DNA from: an uncultured Roseovarius sp.
Lineage (GTDB): Bacteria > Pseudomonadota > Alphaproteobacteria > Rhodobacterales > Rhodobacteraceae
Length of the DNA: 64,000 nt
Assembly (NCBI RefSeq): GCF_947489715.1
Contig: NZ_CANLER010000006.1
Span: 62,001 to 126,000, forward strand
Direction of reading: 5' to 3'
Shown here: one piece after another, positions 18,146-27,462 of the stretch
Layout of the letters: each line of letters begins with the position of its first letter
How positions within the stretch are numbered: the first letter of the stretch is position 1
Notes under the pieces: model-generated
Database searches by the model: none
What the model was told of the DNA's origin: nothing
What the model saw: the letters and a program-made list of their open reading frames with translations, nothing else
Position numbers and translations under genes: made by a program

Positions 18146-18636
18146 TCGGTAACGGATTTTGACGGCCAAGAAGTCCGTTCTTGCAGTGTAAATCAATCCT
18201 GCAACGTAGCCCCAGACTAAAATGGCCCCCGGTCTGTTTAGCCAACCGATTTGATACGGTTTTCTAACTGACCGGGGACACTGGTTAAATAATAGAAATA
18301 ACTCGTACAAAAATAGTCACGGGTCGCTCAAAATATACGTCCACCCTTGGAAAACAGCACTCAAAGGTCACTCACACCCAACCCCTCGGTTTGTTCGCAC
18401 CTCGATAAGAGGATTGAACTGCCTACACTGCGATGAACGCCGCTTTGGCTCGGCCTGCGATCGGAGATTATTTCCTACCGCTGCCAGGATGCCGGAGAGG
18501 TAAGTCCTGAACTCCTGATACCAAGATAGCCTTCTTGCCAGGTCGCTAGTGTGAACGCGTTCACATGTTTGATTAATATTTTGGAAATTTCGCCCAGAAA
18601 GACAAATCGCCTGTTTTTCGGGGAATTCATATGCCG
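18146..18636. other. Intergenic region between convergent mttB-like and crp-like genes
   Basis: 491 bases without a supported gene. The only clear structure is the perfect CRP-type palindrome at 18550-18565, followed on the plus strand by an AT-rich stretch (TTGATTAATATTTTGG). No terminator with a T-tract, RNA gene or pseudogene is recognised in the first 400 bases. Confidence 0.5.
18550..18565. promoter_or_regulatory. Perfect CRP-type site TGTGA-N6-TCACA
   Basis: TGTGAACGCGTTCACA is a perfect 16-bp palindrome that exactly fits the E. coli CRP consensus. It lies 71 bases beyond the stop of a Crp-family gene whose recognition helix keeps the Arg-Glu pair (TREAVNKQL) that reads this motif. Which promoter it serves is unclear, since both flanking genes end toward it. 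Confidence 0.6.
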
Positions 18637-19338
18637 TTACGGGTTTGGGAGGTTTTTGATGATCTCTGCCGGGCGTCGAAGTTGAATGATCCCGTTCTCC
18701 ATCGTCACAATGTCTTTATCTTGCAATAGTTTCAGCTGCTTGTTGACCGCTTCTCTGGTCACTCCCAGCATCTCAGCAAGTGCGTTTTGCGAAAACTTCC
18801 GCCCCAGATCAAGTACTTCTTCTTCAAGCGAGCCGTGTTGCAGGCCCAGTTCGGCAAGTTTCTGGAGCAATCGCTGTTGCAGGTTTTCAAAGGCGAACTT
18901 GTGCAAAGTGTCGTTCGATTGTCGCAACCGCCTGGAAAGAAATTCGATCAGATGTGCCGCCAGTTTCGGCTCTTCCGACAACAGCGCAAGCGTGGTCGCG
19001 ATTTCAAGGTGAAGAAGGCTGGTATCCTCCAGGGCGGTAACCGTCGCAGATCGCCGATCCGAACTGACCAATGTCATTTCACCCAACGGTGCACCGTTTT
19101 CCGGCAACGCCAGCGTAAGGGCATTACCTTCTTCGTCAGTGATACTAACCCTCACAAGCCCGGAACACAGGATGTATAGCCCGTCCGAAGGGTCATCCTG
19201 ATAGAAAAGAACCTTACCGCGTGGCAGAAGCACATTATGGGCCCGTGAGGCGACCCTTGAAATTACATCCTCTTGCAATCCTTCAAACAATGGGCACGCG
19301 CGCAGATATCTTTTCTTCTGCTGCTCCGCGATGTTCAT
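18637..19338 (-). CDS. Crp-family (cAMP-type) transcriptional regulator
   Basis: A 233-residue Crp/Fnr superfamily protein. The N-terminal cyclic-nucleotide-binding domain has the phosphate-binding cassette PLGEMTLVSSDRRSATV, in which the GE and RSA residues that hold cAMP in CRP are kept. There is no FNR-type cysteine cluster. A dimerisation helix follows (AAHLIEFLSRRLRQSND). The C-terminal winged helix is ALAEMLGVTREAVNKQLKLL, with Arg-Glu as in CRP. It is the last of three co-oriented genes with the cyclase and radical SAM genes; 132 bases separate it from the latter. A cAMP-responsive role is inferred from motifs and neighbourhood. Confidence 0.9.
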   Translation of the reverse strand: MNIAEQQKKRYLRACPLFEGLQEDVISRVASRAHNVLLPRGKVLFYQDDPSDGLYILCSGLVRVSITDEEGNALTLALPENGAPLGEMTLVSSDRRSATVTALEDTSLLHLEIATTLALLSEEPKLAAHLIEFLSRRLRQSNDTLHKFAFENLQQRLLQKLAELGLQHGSLEEEVLDLGRKFSQNALAEMLGVTREAVNKQLKLLQDKDIVTMENGIIQLRRPAEIIKNLPNP

Positions 19339-19470
19339 GGAAGACCCCTTCGACGTTATTCAAGGAAATGGTGTTAACCATGTCTAGCATCATCATGGCG
19401 TGCATATACATGAAAACAAGACCGTTTCAGGTGCAGAAACCTGTTCGTGGTGTCAGCGTAAAAACACCAG

Positions 19471-21036
19471 CTACACTTTCGGGGCCATCTGGGCGAGAGC
19501 CCGTTCTTTAGGGGCTTCTTTCGGATGACGGATCAGGTCAACCAAACCCTTATTGAGAGCCCCGTTGCTATCGGTCACAATTGTCGGTTCAAAATGCCCA
19601 AGAAGATGTTCTGGCATCGGAATTATCGGGTCATAAAGCCGCCCCAATGGCTGGGTCAACGTGGAATGAGTAAGCGTCTCGGAGCGTTTGGCACCGGGGA
19701 AGAGCGTGACATTATTTTGCTCGAACCCCGGCACGATCACCCGCAGGCCACTGAAGAGAAGAGTCGACATCTGCGCCGCCGAGAGATCGCCCCGATATCT
19801 CTTGAAAAAACGCATATATCGTTTGAAAATTCGCCGCCTGGCCCAGCCCAGGCTGTTGATATTGCGGATGAACTCAACAACCTCAGGCATGGGATCAAGC
19901 GGCCGTGACACCATCGTCACACCGTCCATATCGCGTAGCCGCGCATTGGGAAGCAGCATGCCTTCGTCAAGACAACGATAAAATTCGGGTGTTCCCAACA
20001 GAGGGATTGTCAAACTCATGAAGGCAGGCATGGGGATGCGATCATATTCGATAATGAAATCTAACTGGCCCATCATCTTCGACACGCTTTCGGTAGCCGG
20101 ATCGAACATCAATCCATATTGATACACGATCCCTGCCTTGAGGCACATTTCAATGGCGGAAAGTTGCGGCACGGCAAGATTCTGACGCTTGCCGTACTTG
20201 GCAAGCTGGTCGCTATCAAGGCTTTCGACGCCGCTGAAAAGGCCCACACATCCCGCAGATTTAGCATCAAGAACGTTCTGCTCGCGTGCGAAAAAGTCAT
20301 TGGTTACCAGCGCGATCCACCCTTTGAACAAGCCTTCATGCCAAAGTTTCCGGATGAGATCCAACTTGGCTGCATAATTACCCCGCGACGAGCCATAAAA
20401 ATTGTTGTCTATAAAAAGGACATATCTGCCAGCGGGTTGTGACCGAATTTGAGCTTCGATGTAATCGGTCGCGTAGGGCTTGAATCGATGGCCTTCGCCA
20501 GTCAACGCACAAAAGCTACACTTGAAATTGCAGTATCGGCTGGTTTCGACATAATTGACCGGGCCTTTCCATACCAGCAGGTCAAACCGGGGGAACATCT
20601 CTTCGGCCGCACAATCCGGACCGAAGTGATCAGAGGCTATCGTTTGCAGCTCTTCGATATCGCCCTTGCAAACGACGTCAAAAATTTCTGCGCAGAGCGT
20701 CGGAAGGTTTCGCGCGACCGGGCCTCCCACAACTACAATTGCCTGCGGTGCCAGCACGCGGATATAAGCGGTGATGTGGCGCATCCGATCAAGTGCCGCG
20801 GTTACCCCTGTCAATACAACCATATCCGGCCAAGCGAGCAAATCCAGGTCCTCCAACGGTCCGCTATGCACCTCTGAATAGAGGCGAATATCGACTTTCT
20901 CAGGATGGAACGCCCCGGCGAGGTAGGCATGTCCAACGCCTTGCGGAAAGAAGTTGGGACGCCCCTGGTGTCGGCGCATTTCGTCAAAATGAGCGATGAC
21001 TACCAGGACACGCGGTTTGCGGGCGTGAATTTTCAA
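19471..21036 (-). CDS. B12-binding-domain radical SAM protein, function unknown
   Basis: A 521-residue protein. An N-terminal Rossmann-like cobalamin-binding-type region (1-150: VLVVIAHFDE, MVVLTGVTAAL, IVVVGGPVARN) lacks the DxHxxG base-off motif. It is followed by a radical SAM core with Cys169, Cys173 and Cys176 in YCNFKCSFCALTG and a long C-terminal part. This layout occurs in radical SAM enzymes of the BchE/HpnR/P-methyltransferase type, but the substrate is not evident. The start is TTG 21036, with GAGG overlapping the cyclase stop 10 bases upstream, so translation is coupled to the cyclase gene. Pairing with a giant cyclase is unusual. Confidence 0.85.
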   Translation of the reverse strand: MKIHARKPRVLVVIAHFDEMRRHQGRPNFFPQGVGHAYLAGAFHPEKVDIRLYSEVHSGPLEDLDLLAWPDMVVLTGVTAALDRMRHITAYIRVLAPQAIVVVGGPVARNLPTLCAEIFDVVCKGDIEELQTIASDHFGPDCAAEEMFPRFDLLVWKGPVNYVETSRYCNFKCSFCALTGEGHRFKPYATDYIEAQIRSQPAGRYVLFIDNNFYGSSRGNYAAKLDLIRKLWHEGLFKGWIALVTNDFFAREQNVLDAKSAGCVGLFSGVESLDSDQLAKYGKRQNLAVPQLSAIEMCLKAGIVYQYGLMFDPATESVSKMMGQLDFIIEYDRIPMPAFMSLTIPLLGTPEFYRCLDEGMLLPNARLRDMDGVTMVSRPLDPMPEVVEFIRNINSLGWARRRIFKRYMRFFKRYRGDLSAAQMSTLLFSGLRVIVPGFEQNNVTLFPGAKRSETLTHSTLTQPLGRLYDPIIPMPEHLLGHFEPTIVTDSNGALNKGLVDLIRHPKEAPKERALAQMAPKV

Positions 21037-21045
21037 GTTAATGCC

Positions 21046-24000
21046 TCAATTATTATGCAGGGAGAAATCCCCTGACTTTTGGTCGTTTTTGTTCCCGATA
21101 GGAATTTCCGTTGTTGTAGAAAGAATTTGATGAACCATCTCACGATCAGTTGGTGCATCGGCCTCTATCCGGTCGAACAACGCGAGGTCGTCCGGAAAAT
21201 GCCCGTTTTCATCTTCACTGATGAGACCGAGGCGCCGAGCCGAAATCGCGGCCGCAGCGCGCATTTTCAGCCGTGTGGCCTCTGATAGCCCAGATCGCCA
21301 ATGCCGCACTGCAGCTTTTGATTTGCCGTCAAGCGCCGCAAGATCGCCCATGCAGAGCGATAGATAGGGACGCCCGATCGGATAAATGCGTGCAAAGGTG
21401 CGCAACTTGGCCGCCACCGATCTTGCAAGATCAATTGAGGCGGCTCTTTCATCAGCGATGCTGTGCTCAAGCTGGCGCAAACAAGCCTCAAAAACGGCCA
21501 TAAGTGCAGGAAGTGTTCTGGACTTCATGCCCGATTCCAGATCAGCCATACGTTGACGCGCAACCTCTATCCAAACATCGCCTCTGACTTTGTCACCCTC
21601 TTCAAAAGCGGCGGACGCAAGCAACCCCGACCCTTCTGCATAGTGAATAAGCTCAAGCTTTGGAGACGTCGGTGCCAGAATATGTTCAAGCTTTGTCCAG
21701 CTTTTCTTGTCATTCACCTTTCGTCCGATCGCCCGATTGCCACGCAACCGACCCAAAAGCGCGCATGCATGCACCTGCATATCATCGCGTTCAAGACTGA
21801 TCTCTTCCAGCCGTTCGACAAGCGCGTCCCATGTCTCAATATCTTTGAAAGCATGGGTTAGGCTCCACGGTGAACAAATCAACTCGAAACTCACCGCGTG
21901 CTCACACCACAGCCGCTGATCACGGATGGCGTTTGCGCTCTCCATCCCATCAAGGAAGTGTCGTTTCGCCCGTTCACAATTAGCCACGGCTATATCGTAA
22001 AGGCCCGAAAAAAGGCTGACGCGACTGCTTGCAGAGGGGACATCCACGATCTTTGCAATATCTGCGGCACGTCGCAGGTAATAGGTGGCCTGCTTGCGCA
22101 GGGGAATGACCCCGCAGATTGCGCCAAGTCCCGCAGTGTTGACTGCCAAGGATGGTGTAGCAACACCCAATTCAGACGACAGGTTCGCGGCAGACAGCGC
22201 CGAGTGCAGAAGTTTGCCCTTTTGGCCGTTGAAATAGAAGATCTGCGTCAGTGTTTCATGCGCCCCGGCCGCCAACTCTGCCCGTTGTTGGCGAGTACTG
22301 AAGGTGCGGCTTGCATCGGCATAGGACATCTGAGCCGGATCAGTCTTTCGACGCTGGCGCATTTGACGAAAGATTTGTTTGCCCAGTTCCAGCACCAGAC
22401 TGCGGCGGCTGCTTGGCAATCGCATCCCCAATTTGGAAAGCCCCTCCCGAAATGCCACCTCTGCTTCGACCATTTTGCCAAGACCTGAATGGGCCTTACC
22501 AAGCATCATGAAACATCGCGCATCCCGCATCGTATCTTGGGGCACATCAGGATCAGCAATACGCTCGCAGAACTCCTCAAGTAATGAGATGGCGGCAGCG
22601 TTATCGAACTGACGCAACCGAAGCGCGGCCAGTCGCTCGATGTAGATGACAACCTTTGCGGCGTGGCCAGCGCGACGCCAGTGGGTCAACAGCAACGGCA
22701 ATGTCTCAATATCTTCGGCGGTGGTCTGCGCTTCCATCTCATGGGCAACCGCCGCATGGGTTTCGGCTTTTTGTTCCGATAGCATGCCATCATAGACCAG
22801 ATCACGAATAATCTGATGCCGGAATTCCAGATCGTTCGGGCAATCCTGATCGAAATGGAACAGACGCAATTCAGTGATGCGCGCTACTGCGGCTTCGATG
22901 TCAATGCGGCTCTCGGCAAAGGGCGTGAGGCGCGAAATCATATGACGTTTAAAACGCAACCCGAAAACGCTGGCCGTTTTCAGCACAATCTGGTCCTCGG
23001 GCGATAGCGTGTCGATCCGACCCAGGATTGCCGCCTCGAGCAGGTTGGGAAGTTCGGCCAATTCTTTTTCACCGGACTGACCCAAGGTTGTTGCCAGATG
23101 GCAAAGCTCTTCTACGAAAAGCGGCACGCCATCGCTGGTCTGAACGATAAAGTTTTGTAGCGAGGCAGAAAAATTGCCTTCACCCAACGCGCGCTGTGCC
23201 ACGGCAATGACATTTTGCTTGTCCAGTCGTTCCAACGGGATGTGCCGCACTTTATGACCAAACCCGGAAAGATCAGCCAAATCCGCCGCCATCGTCTCGC
23301 TTAGCCGCGAGGTAATCAAGACAAGAGCACGCGGGGCGTTGCGAATAACCTCAACCAGCAGCACCTGAGAGCTTCGGTCAAGCCAATGTGCGTCTTCGAT
23401 CACCAGTACGCGGGTCGTATGATTGAGATGATACAAGATGAGCTTGCACATCAATTTGCGCAGGTTTTCTGCCCGCACATTGCTTGCCATACTGGCGGTT
23501 ACGCGTGTCTCCGGAAGATTGAGGTCAATCACGTCGTTGACCAGCGGAGCCAATGTCGTGTCGCCAATCGCCGTCTCAAGATTGGATTTCAAGCTGAACA
23601 GCGCGACCTCTTTCGAGTCCGTTCGCGACGACAGCCCCAGAAAGCGCCGGAGAATAGCCCGCCACGCGAGATAGGGTGTTTGCCGATCAAGCGCGTCCGC
23701 CATCCCGACCACAGTGTGGCGTTCCATGTCTTCGCATTCCGCCCGAACCGATGCCACCAGCGTTGACTTACCAATACCAGCCTCACCATAGATCATTGCC
23801 ACCTGCACCTGACCCTGGCAGCGTTCAAGCATATTTCCGAGGATCTCGCGCTCTTTGTTGCGCCCAACGATCTCATGGACGACGCGTCCGGGTCGCCGCG
23901 ACATTTTTTCAGTTGGAACGTAAGCCTGAACTTTCCCTCGTATGCCAGAAAGCTGAAGCGACCAAGGACCTTCGAATCCGATGGACCGCTGGCTGATTTT

Positions 24001-25173
24001 CTGGGTTTCCTCATCAACCAGAATACGGCCCGTCGCGACATCTCGCAGCCGCGCGGCAAGGTTCGCGGCAGCCCCGATCACTGTATACATCTTGAAATGG
24101 GGCGCGCCAAAAGGACCGCAAAACACCCGTCCGGTGGCAATCCCCGCGCAAATCCCGAAATGACCGGTACGTGATCGCGTTTGTAATTCGATCACTGTCG
24201 CAATCGCCCGCCAGTCGTCGTTCTTGCTGGCCTGACCCGGCAGACCAAAAGCGGTTTCAATCAAGAGCAGACCGTGCCGCAACTTGATGGATAGAACGAC
24301 CCCTCCCAGACTTTCCAGAATGCCCTCAACCTCGATCGCTATTGAATTCAGAGTATCAAGGTCATCCGCACCTTCACTGACGTTGATTTCCACGAAAATC
24401 AGCGTCAGCTTTCGAACTTCACCCATCCAATCTGCCAGCGCAGAATTCAGCCGCGCACGTACGAGCGGTAGCAAGTAGTCCTGCATCTTGTCGGGATCAG
24501 GTTCGGTTTTGACCATATACTCTGCCACCGGTTCGCAGAAGGTCACACCACCTTTCTCAGGACCAAGCAGAGCCAAGGAAGTATCATCGCGCGGCTGGCA
24601 TTTGAACTGATCCTTAACACGCGCCGCTGCTTGGATCGAAATCAGCGCTTCACCGGGCCGCGCCTCTCTTGAAAGTGTTGCTGCCTCGTCGATAGCGGTG
24701 CCCGCTGGCAACAGATGACGTCGTCCATTTTCAAGACCAAGGTGGATAAAATCCAATCGACCCATACCAACCGAAATCCGGACATCCAGTCTGTGCCCAT
24801 TCACGGTACGCGGGCTGAATTCACGCCGGATATCTGACGCGCAGGCACAACAGGCCAGTAAAGGCTTATCAGCTTCTTGGTTTGTTTGCCGCCATCCAAC
24901 AATGATTGAATCGCCTTCGTAGTCGAAGATGGTGCCGCCATGCCTGTCGATCACATCTTCAATATCGGCAAAAAAGCTGGTCAACACATCATTGATCTGC
25001 TCGGCTCCGGGCTTGCCCAATTTGGCAAGGTGTTCGGTAAGATCTGTAAAGCCTGATATATCGACAATAAGAACAGCGCCATCGAAGCTTTCGACAAACG
25101 GGATGTTCTTGTCAGCAAAAGTTGCATGCGACCACTGCAAAAGAATTGGTGGTAGATATTGCGAGGCGGTCAT
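21046..25173 (-). CDS. Soluble-adenylyl-cyclase-like protein: two class III cyclase domains, NTPase, helical repeats
   Basis: A 1375-residue protein. Cyclase domain C1 (about 30-220) has the two metal aspartates Asp38 (VDISGFT) and Asp88 (YEGDSIIVGW). Domain C2 (about 255-425) lacks the first Asp (FVEINV) but has the transition-state pair Asn371/Arg375 in VIGAAANLAARL. The single composite active site is therefore split as in mammalian sAC (ADCY10). An AAA-type ATPase follows, with Walker A at 463-470 (GEAGIGKS) and VLVIEDAHWLD as Walker B. The remaining ~650 residues are TPR-like helices. ATG 25173 is chosen for its strong GAGGAG site; an ATG at 25239 would add 22 residues. It leads a unit with the radical SAM and Crp-type genes. 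cAMP production is inferred. Confidence 0.9.
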   Translation of the reverse strand: MTASQYLPPILLQWSHATFADKNIPFVESFDGAVLIVDISGFTDLTEHLAKLGKPGAEQINDVLTSFFADIEDVIDRHGGTIFDYEGDSIIVGWRQTNQEADKPLLACCACASDIRREFSPRTVNGHRLDVRISVGMGRLDFIHLGLENGRRHLLPAGTAIDEAATLSREARPGEALISIQAAARVKDQFKCQPRDDTSLALLGPEKGGVTFCEPVAEYMVKTEPDPDKMQDYLLPLVRARLNSALADWMGEVRKLTLIFVEINVSEGADDLDTLNSIAIEVEGILESLGGVVLSIKLRHGLLLIETAFGLPGQASKNDDWRAIATVIELQTRSRTGHFGICAGIATGRVFCGPFGAPHFKMYTVIGAAANLAARLRDVATGRILVDEETQKISQRSIGFEGPWSLQLSGIRGKVQAYVPTEKMSRRPGRVVHEIVGRNKEREILGNMLERCQGQVQVAMIYGEAGIGKSTLVASVRAECEDMERHTVVGMADALDRQTPYLAWRAILRRFLGLSSRTDSKEVALFSLKSNLETAIGDTTLAPLVNDVIDLNLPETRVTASMASNVRAENLRKLMCKLILYHLNHTTRVLVIEDAHWLDRSSQVLLVEVIRNAPRALVLITSRLSETMAADLADLSGFGHKVRHIPLERLDKQNVIAVAQRALGEGNFSASLQNFIVQTSDGVPLFVEELCHLATTLGQSGEKELAELPNLLEAAILGRIDTLSPEDQIVLKTASVFGLRFKRHMISRLTPFAESRIDIEAAVARITELRLFHFDQDCPNDLEFRHQIIRDLVYDGMLSEQKAETHAAVAHEMEAQTTAEDIETLPLLLTHWRRAGHAAKVVIYIERLAALRLRQFDNAAAISLLEEFCERIADPDVPQDTMRDARCFMMLGKAHSGLGKMVEAEVAFREGLSKLGMRLPSSRRSLVLELGKQIFRQMRQRRKTDPAQMSYADASRTFSTRQQRAELAAGAHETLTQIFYFNGQKGKLLHSALSAANLSSELGVATPSLAVNTAGLGAICGVIPLRKQATYYLRRAADIAKIVDVPSASSRVSLFSGLYDIAVANCERAKRHFLDGMESANAIRDQRLWCEHAVSFELICSPWSLTHAFKDIETWDALVERLEEISLERDDMQVHACALLGRLRGNRAIGRKVNDKKSWTKLEHILAPTSPKLELIHYAEGSGLLASAAFEEGDKVRGDVWIEVARQRMADLESGMKSRTLPALMAVFEACLRQLEHSIADERAASIDLARSVAAKLRTFARIYPIGRPYLSLCMGDLAALDGKSKAAVRHWRSGLSEATRLKMRAAAAISARRLGLISEDENGHFPDDLALFDRIEADAPTDREMVHQILSTTTEIPIGNKNDQKSGDFSLHNN

Positions 25174-25436
25174 ACTCCTCCTCAGCGCCAGAAATAGCTG
25201 AAAGATGTGATATTTTCCGGTTGAGCCTAGCACCATCACTCATATCCGCAAAGCTAATGTTTTTGCGACCTGCAACGATTTTTCATGTGCCTCCTATCGA
25301 CTCTGTGACACGTAGTGGCTGACAGTACTTTGCACACGGGCAAAGCAGCATTGACCACGAAGGCCGCTTCGGTGACGATGGTCGGATCGTTTCTGAAATT
25401 TGACTATTCGAATATCCCAATCCCCAGAGGTTTAAG

Positions 25437-26837
25437 ATGTCCCAGCCGTATTCCTATTTTGAAACCGTACATATCGAGTCGATGGATATGATCGACGAAG
25501 CGCTGGACGTTTTCTTTCAAAATTTCGATCCCAACCAGCCAACCATCGTTCTGCTTCCGGGCGGGCTTGGCTCTGCTCTGCGTCAATCCCGCTCAGCATT
25601 TAACGGATTTCCGCAACCTCCCAGCGCGTTCAGGCGAGTCATCTGGGTCAATATGGGCTTACTTTTCGGTGAAGCGCTGCGATTGCCAATAGATGCAGAC
25701 GGGTTTGACACAAAACACAAGATTGTCGTGGCTGACGGCGATATAGATTACTGTTTGGTACATCCTTATTCCGACGCGGTCCGCTATTTCCGAGATCATC
25801 TATGTGCAAATGTACTTGTGATGGGCTGGGACTGGCGGCGTAAAGTCATGACGTCGGTTGATTATCTGGCTCAAACCCTGACGGAAATGTCTGCCAGGGC
25901 GCTGAATATGACTGGTCAAAACATTCTTCAAAACACGCATCTGATCGGGCATAGCATGGGCGGCATGGTCGCCAAACTGCTGATGTCAAGCCAGCCGCAT
26001 CTGGCAAAAGACCTTCAGGGCATGATCTCAGTCGGCTCACCCTTTTACGGCTATTTTGGCCAGCTTGACCGGTTCTATAACGGCGTCGAATATTTCAATA
26101 TGCTATACTCCGCCCCCGTTGTCGCAAAGATTACGTCGTCCTGGCCAGGCATGTATAGCCTGCTGCCGATTGATGAAATGACATATGATCATTCGCACAA
26201 GGCTATCGGGCTTACCTCTTACCCGGTTGTCGATTCAGAAAGTGGCAAACCGGTCGATCCCTATAGCTCCAGTAGCTTTTCGCGCTATCCAAAGTGGACC
26301 CGAACGGGTGAAATTCCCCGAGGCTTTTCTGTACGGCAAGTTCTGGCGGCGCCCCTTCAGGGAAGCCTGGGGGAAAAGGTTTTCCACCTTCGTGTGAATG
26401 AAGCGGACACAACGCAATCAAGCGCCATCTGGGAGCCCAAGCTACCACCGCATTACGTACCCGGACATTCGCCATCACCGGTCAAATTCGGGTTGGGCGC
26501 GGGCGATGGCACGATACCCGTATGGTCCGCCGCACTTGCATCCACACCCAAAGCCAACATCACTGATTTCGCGACAGGCTCCCACGCGTTCCTGATGGAG
26601 GAGCCTGAAATACTCGCAAAAATCGCAAACATAATTACCGGCAAAACCGTTGATGCGAGCGCGATCGAGGAACTTCTGACACCACGTGAAGATTTTGCCA
26701 CACCGGACGAAACCGCGGCGATCATCCTTGGCATTCAATCCGGTGAAATCACACCATCCCGACCTTATGATCCAGATGGTAAGCTTATAGTGCCCCCCAA
26801 CGTCCTGCGCCGCATGATGGCTGATTACGGTCTCTAG
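25437..26837 (+). CDS. LCAT-like alpha/beta hydrolase (lipase/acyltransferase)
   Basis: A 466-residue alpha/beta hydrolase resembling the lecithin:cholesterol acyltransferase group. The oxyanion strand is IVLLPGGLGSALRQ, the nucleophile elbow is LIGHSMGGMVAKLL, and the likely catalytic Asp and His lie in GAGDGTIPVWSA and GSHAFLMEEPEI. The segment VLVMGWDWRRKV also fits LCAT-like proteins. There is no signal peptide, so it would act in the cytosol or at the inner membrane face. AGAGG lies upstream of ATG 25437. It diverges from the cyclase gene across a 263-base region with a half CRP-like site (TGTGA near 25311), which suggests but does not prove shared control. Confidence 0.8.
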   Translation: MSQPYSYFETVHIESMDMIDEALDVFFQNFDPNQPTIVLLPGGLGSALRQSRSAFNGFPQPPSAFRRVIWVNMGLLFGEALRLPIDADGFDTKHKIVVADGDIDYCLVHPYSDAVRYFRDHLCANVLVMGWDWRRKVMTSVDYLAQTLTEMSARALNMTGQNILQNTHLIGHSMGGMVAKLLMSSQPHLAKDLQGMISVGSPFYGYFGQLDRFYNGVEYFNMLYSAPVVAKITSSWPGMYSLLPIDEMTYDHSHKAIGLTSYPVVDSESGKPVDPYSSSSFSRYPKWTRTGEIPRGFSVRQVLAAPLQGSLGEKVFHLRVNEADTTQSSAIWEPKLPPHYVPGHSPSPVKFGLGAGDGTIPVWSAALASTPKANITDFATGSHAFLMEEPEILAKIANIITGKTVDASAIEELLTPREDFATPDETAAIILGIQSGEITPSRPYDPDGKLIVPPNVLRRMMADYGL

Positions 26838-27246
26838 TCGCAGCTTGAAGTTACGTTCACGCGAGCCTGTCGTTGAGAAATTATCAAGTTACATTCCCTG
26901 CGCACGAGAAAATGCTTGTGATCAGCGGCCTACCCATTGATCCAAACCAGTGAGGACGAAGTGACCGCGCTGAGAGGGGGCGGCAAAGGCAGCTACCTGT
27001 CTGTTTGAACCTATTCCGAAAAGCTCTCGAAAGGCTCTGAAAACATTTTTCTTACACAAACCGTTCGCGCCGAGACCGCCGCCAAATCATCAACTCTTCA
27101 AAGAGTCTTCAAATTTTCGCCACAGTACTACGTTCTTTTGACCGTGTTTACGAAACACAAATGGATGTGCCTGCATATTTGAAAGGCGGGGCCAATTGCC
27201 ACCGCGAGATCATCACGCGCATTTCAAACACAAAAGCGGAGTTAGT
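26838..27246. other. Intergenic region before the kinase-like/methyltransferase operon
   Basis: 409 bases with no supported gene on either strand. I see no terminator with a T-tract and no RNA gene. A half CRP-like motif (TTGTGATCA near 26915) is present but has no matching half. The end of this stretch must hold the promoter of the three-gene operon starting at 27247. Confidence 0.4.
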
Positions 27247-27462
27247 ATGAAACAAGTTGCAATTTCCAGCCTGAGTGGGGCGATCTTGTTCGCGGCATCC
27301 GCAGCACCGGCTTTGGCCTACATTGATCCGATCACGGGCAGCATCATTATTCAGACTATTGTTGGAGGTTTGGCCGCCGGCGCGGTTGCCATACGTTCCG
27401 TACGTGAAAAAATCATGGCTCCGTTCAAATCCAAGAAGCAAGACGACGCCGAAAATGCGTGA
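27247..27462 (+). CDS. Small secreted/membrane protein of the AYIDPxTGS type
   Basis: A 71-residue protein. A signal-like N-terminus (SLSGAILFAASAAPALA) is followed by YIDPITGSIIIQ, a glycine-rich hydrophobic helix (TIVGGLAAGAVAI) and a basic tail (KSKKQDDAENA). Short proteins with this AYIDPGTGS-like motif are often found just before methyltransferase and sulfatase-like genes, as here; this is from memory. Its stop overlaps the start of the methyltransferase gene by 8 bases. The function is unknown; it may recruit the two larger proteins to the membrane. ATG 27247 opens the signal sequence; the frame extends upstream to 27196 without another good start. Confidence 0.75.
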   Translation: MKQVAISSLSGAILFAASAAPALAYIDPITGSIIIQTIVGGLAAGAVAIRSVREKIMAPFKSKKQDDAENA

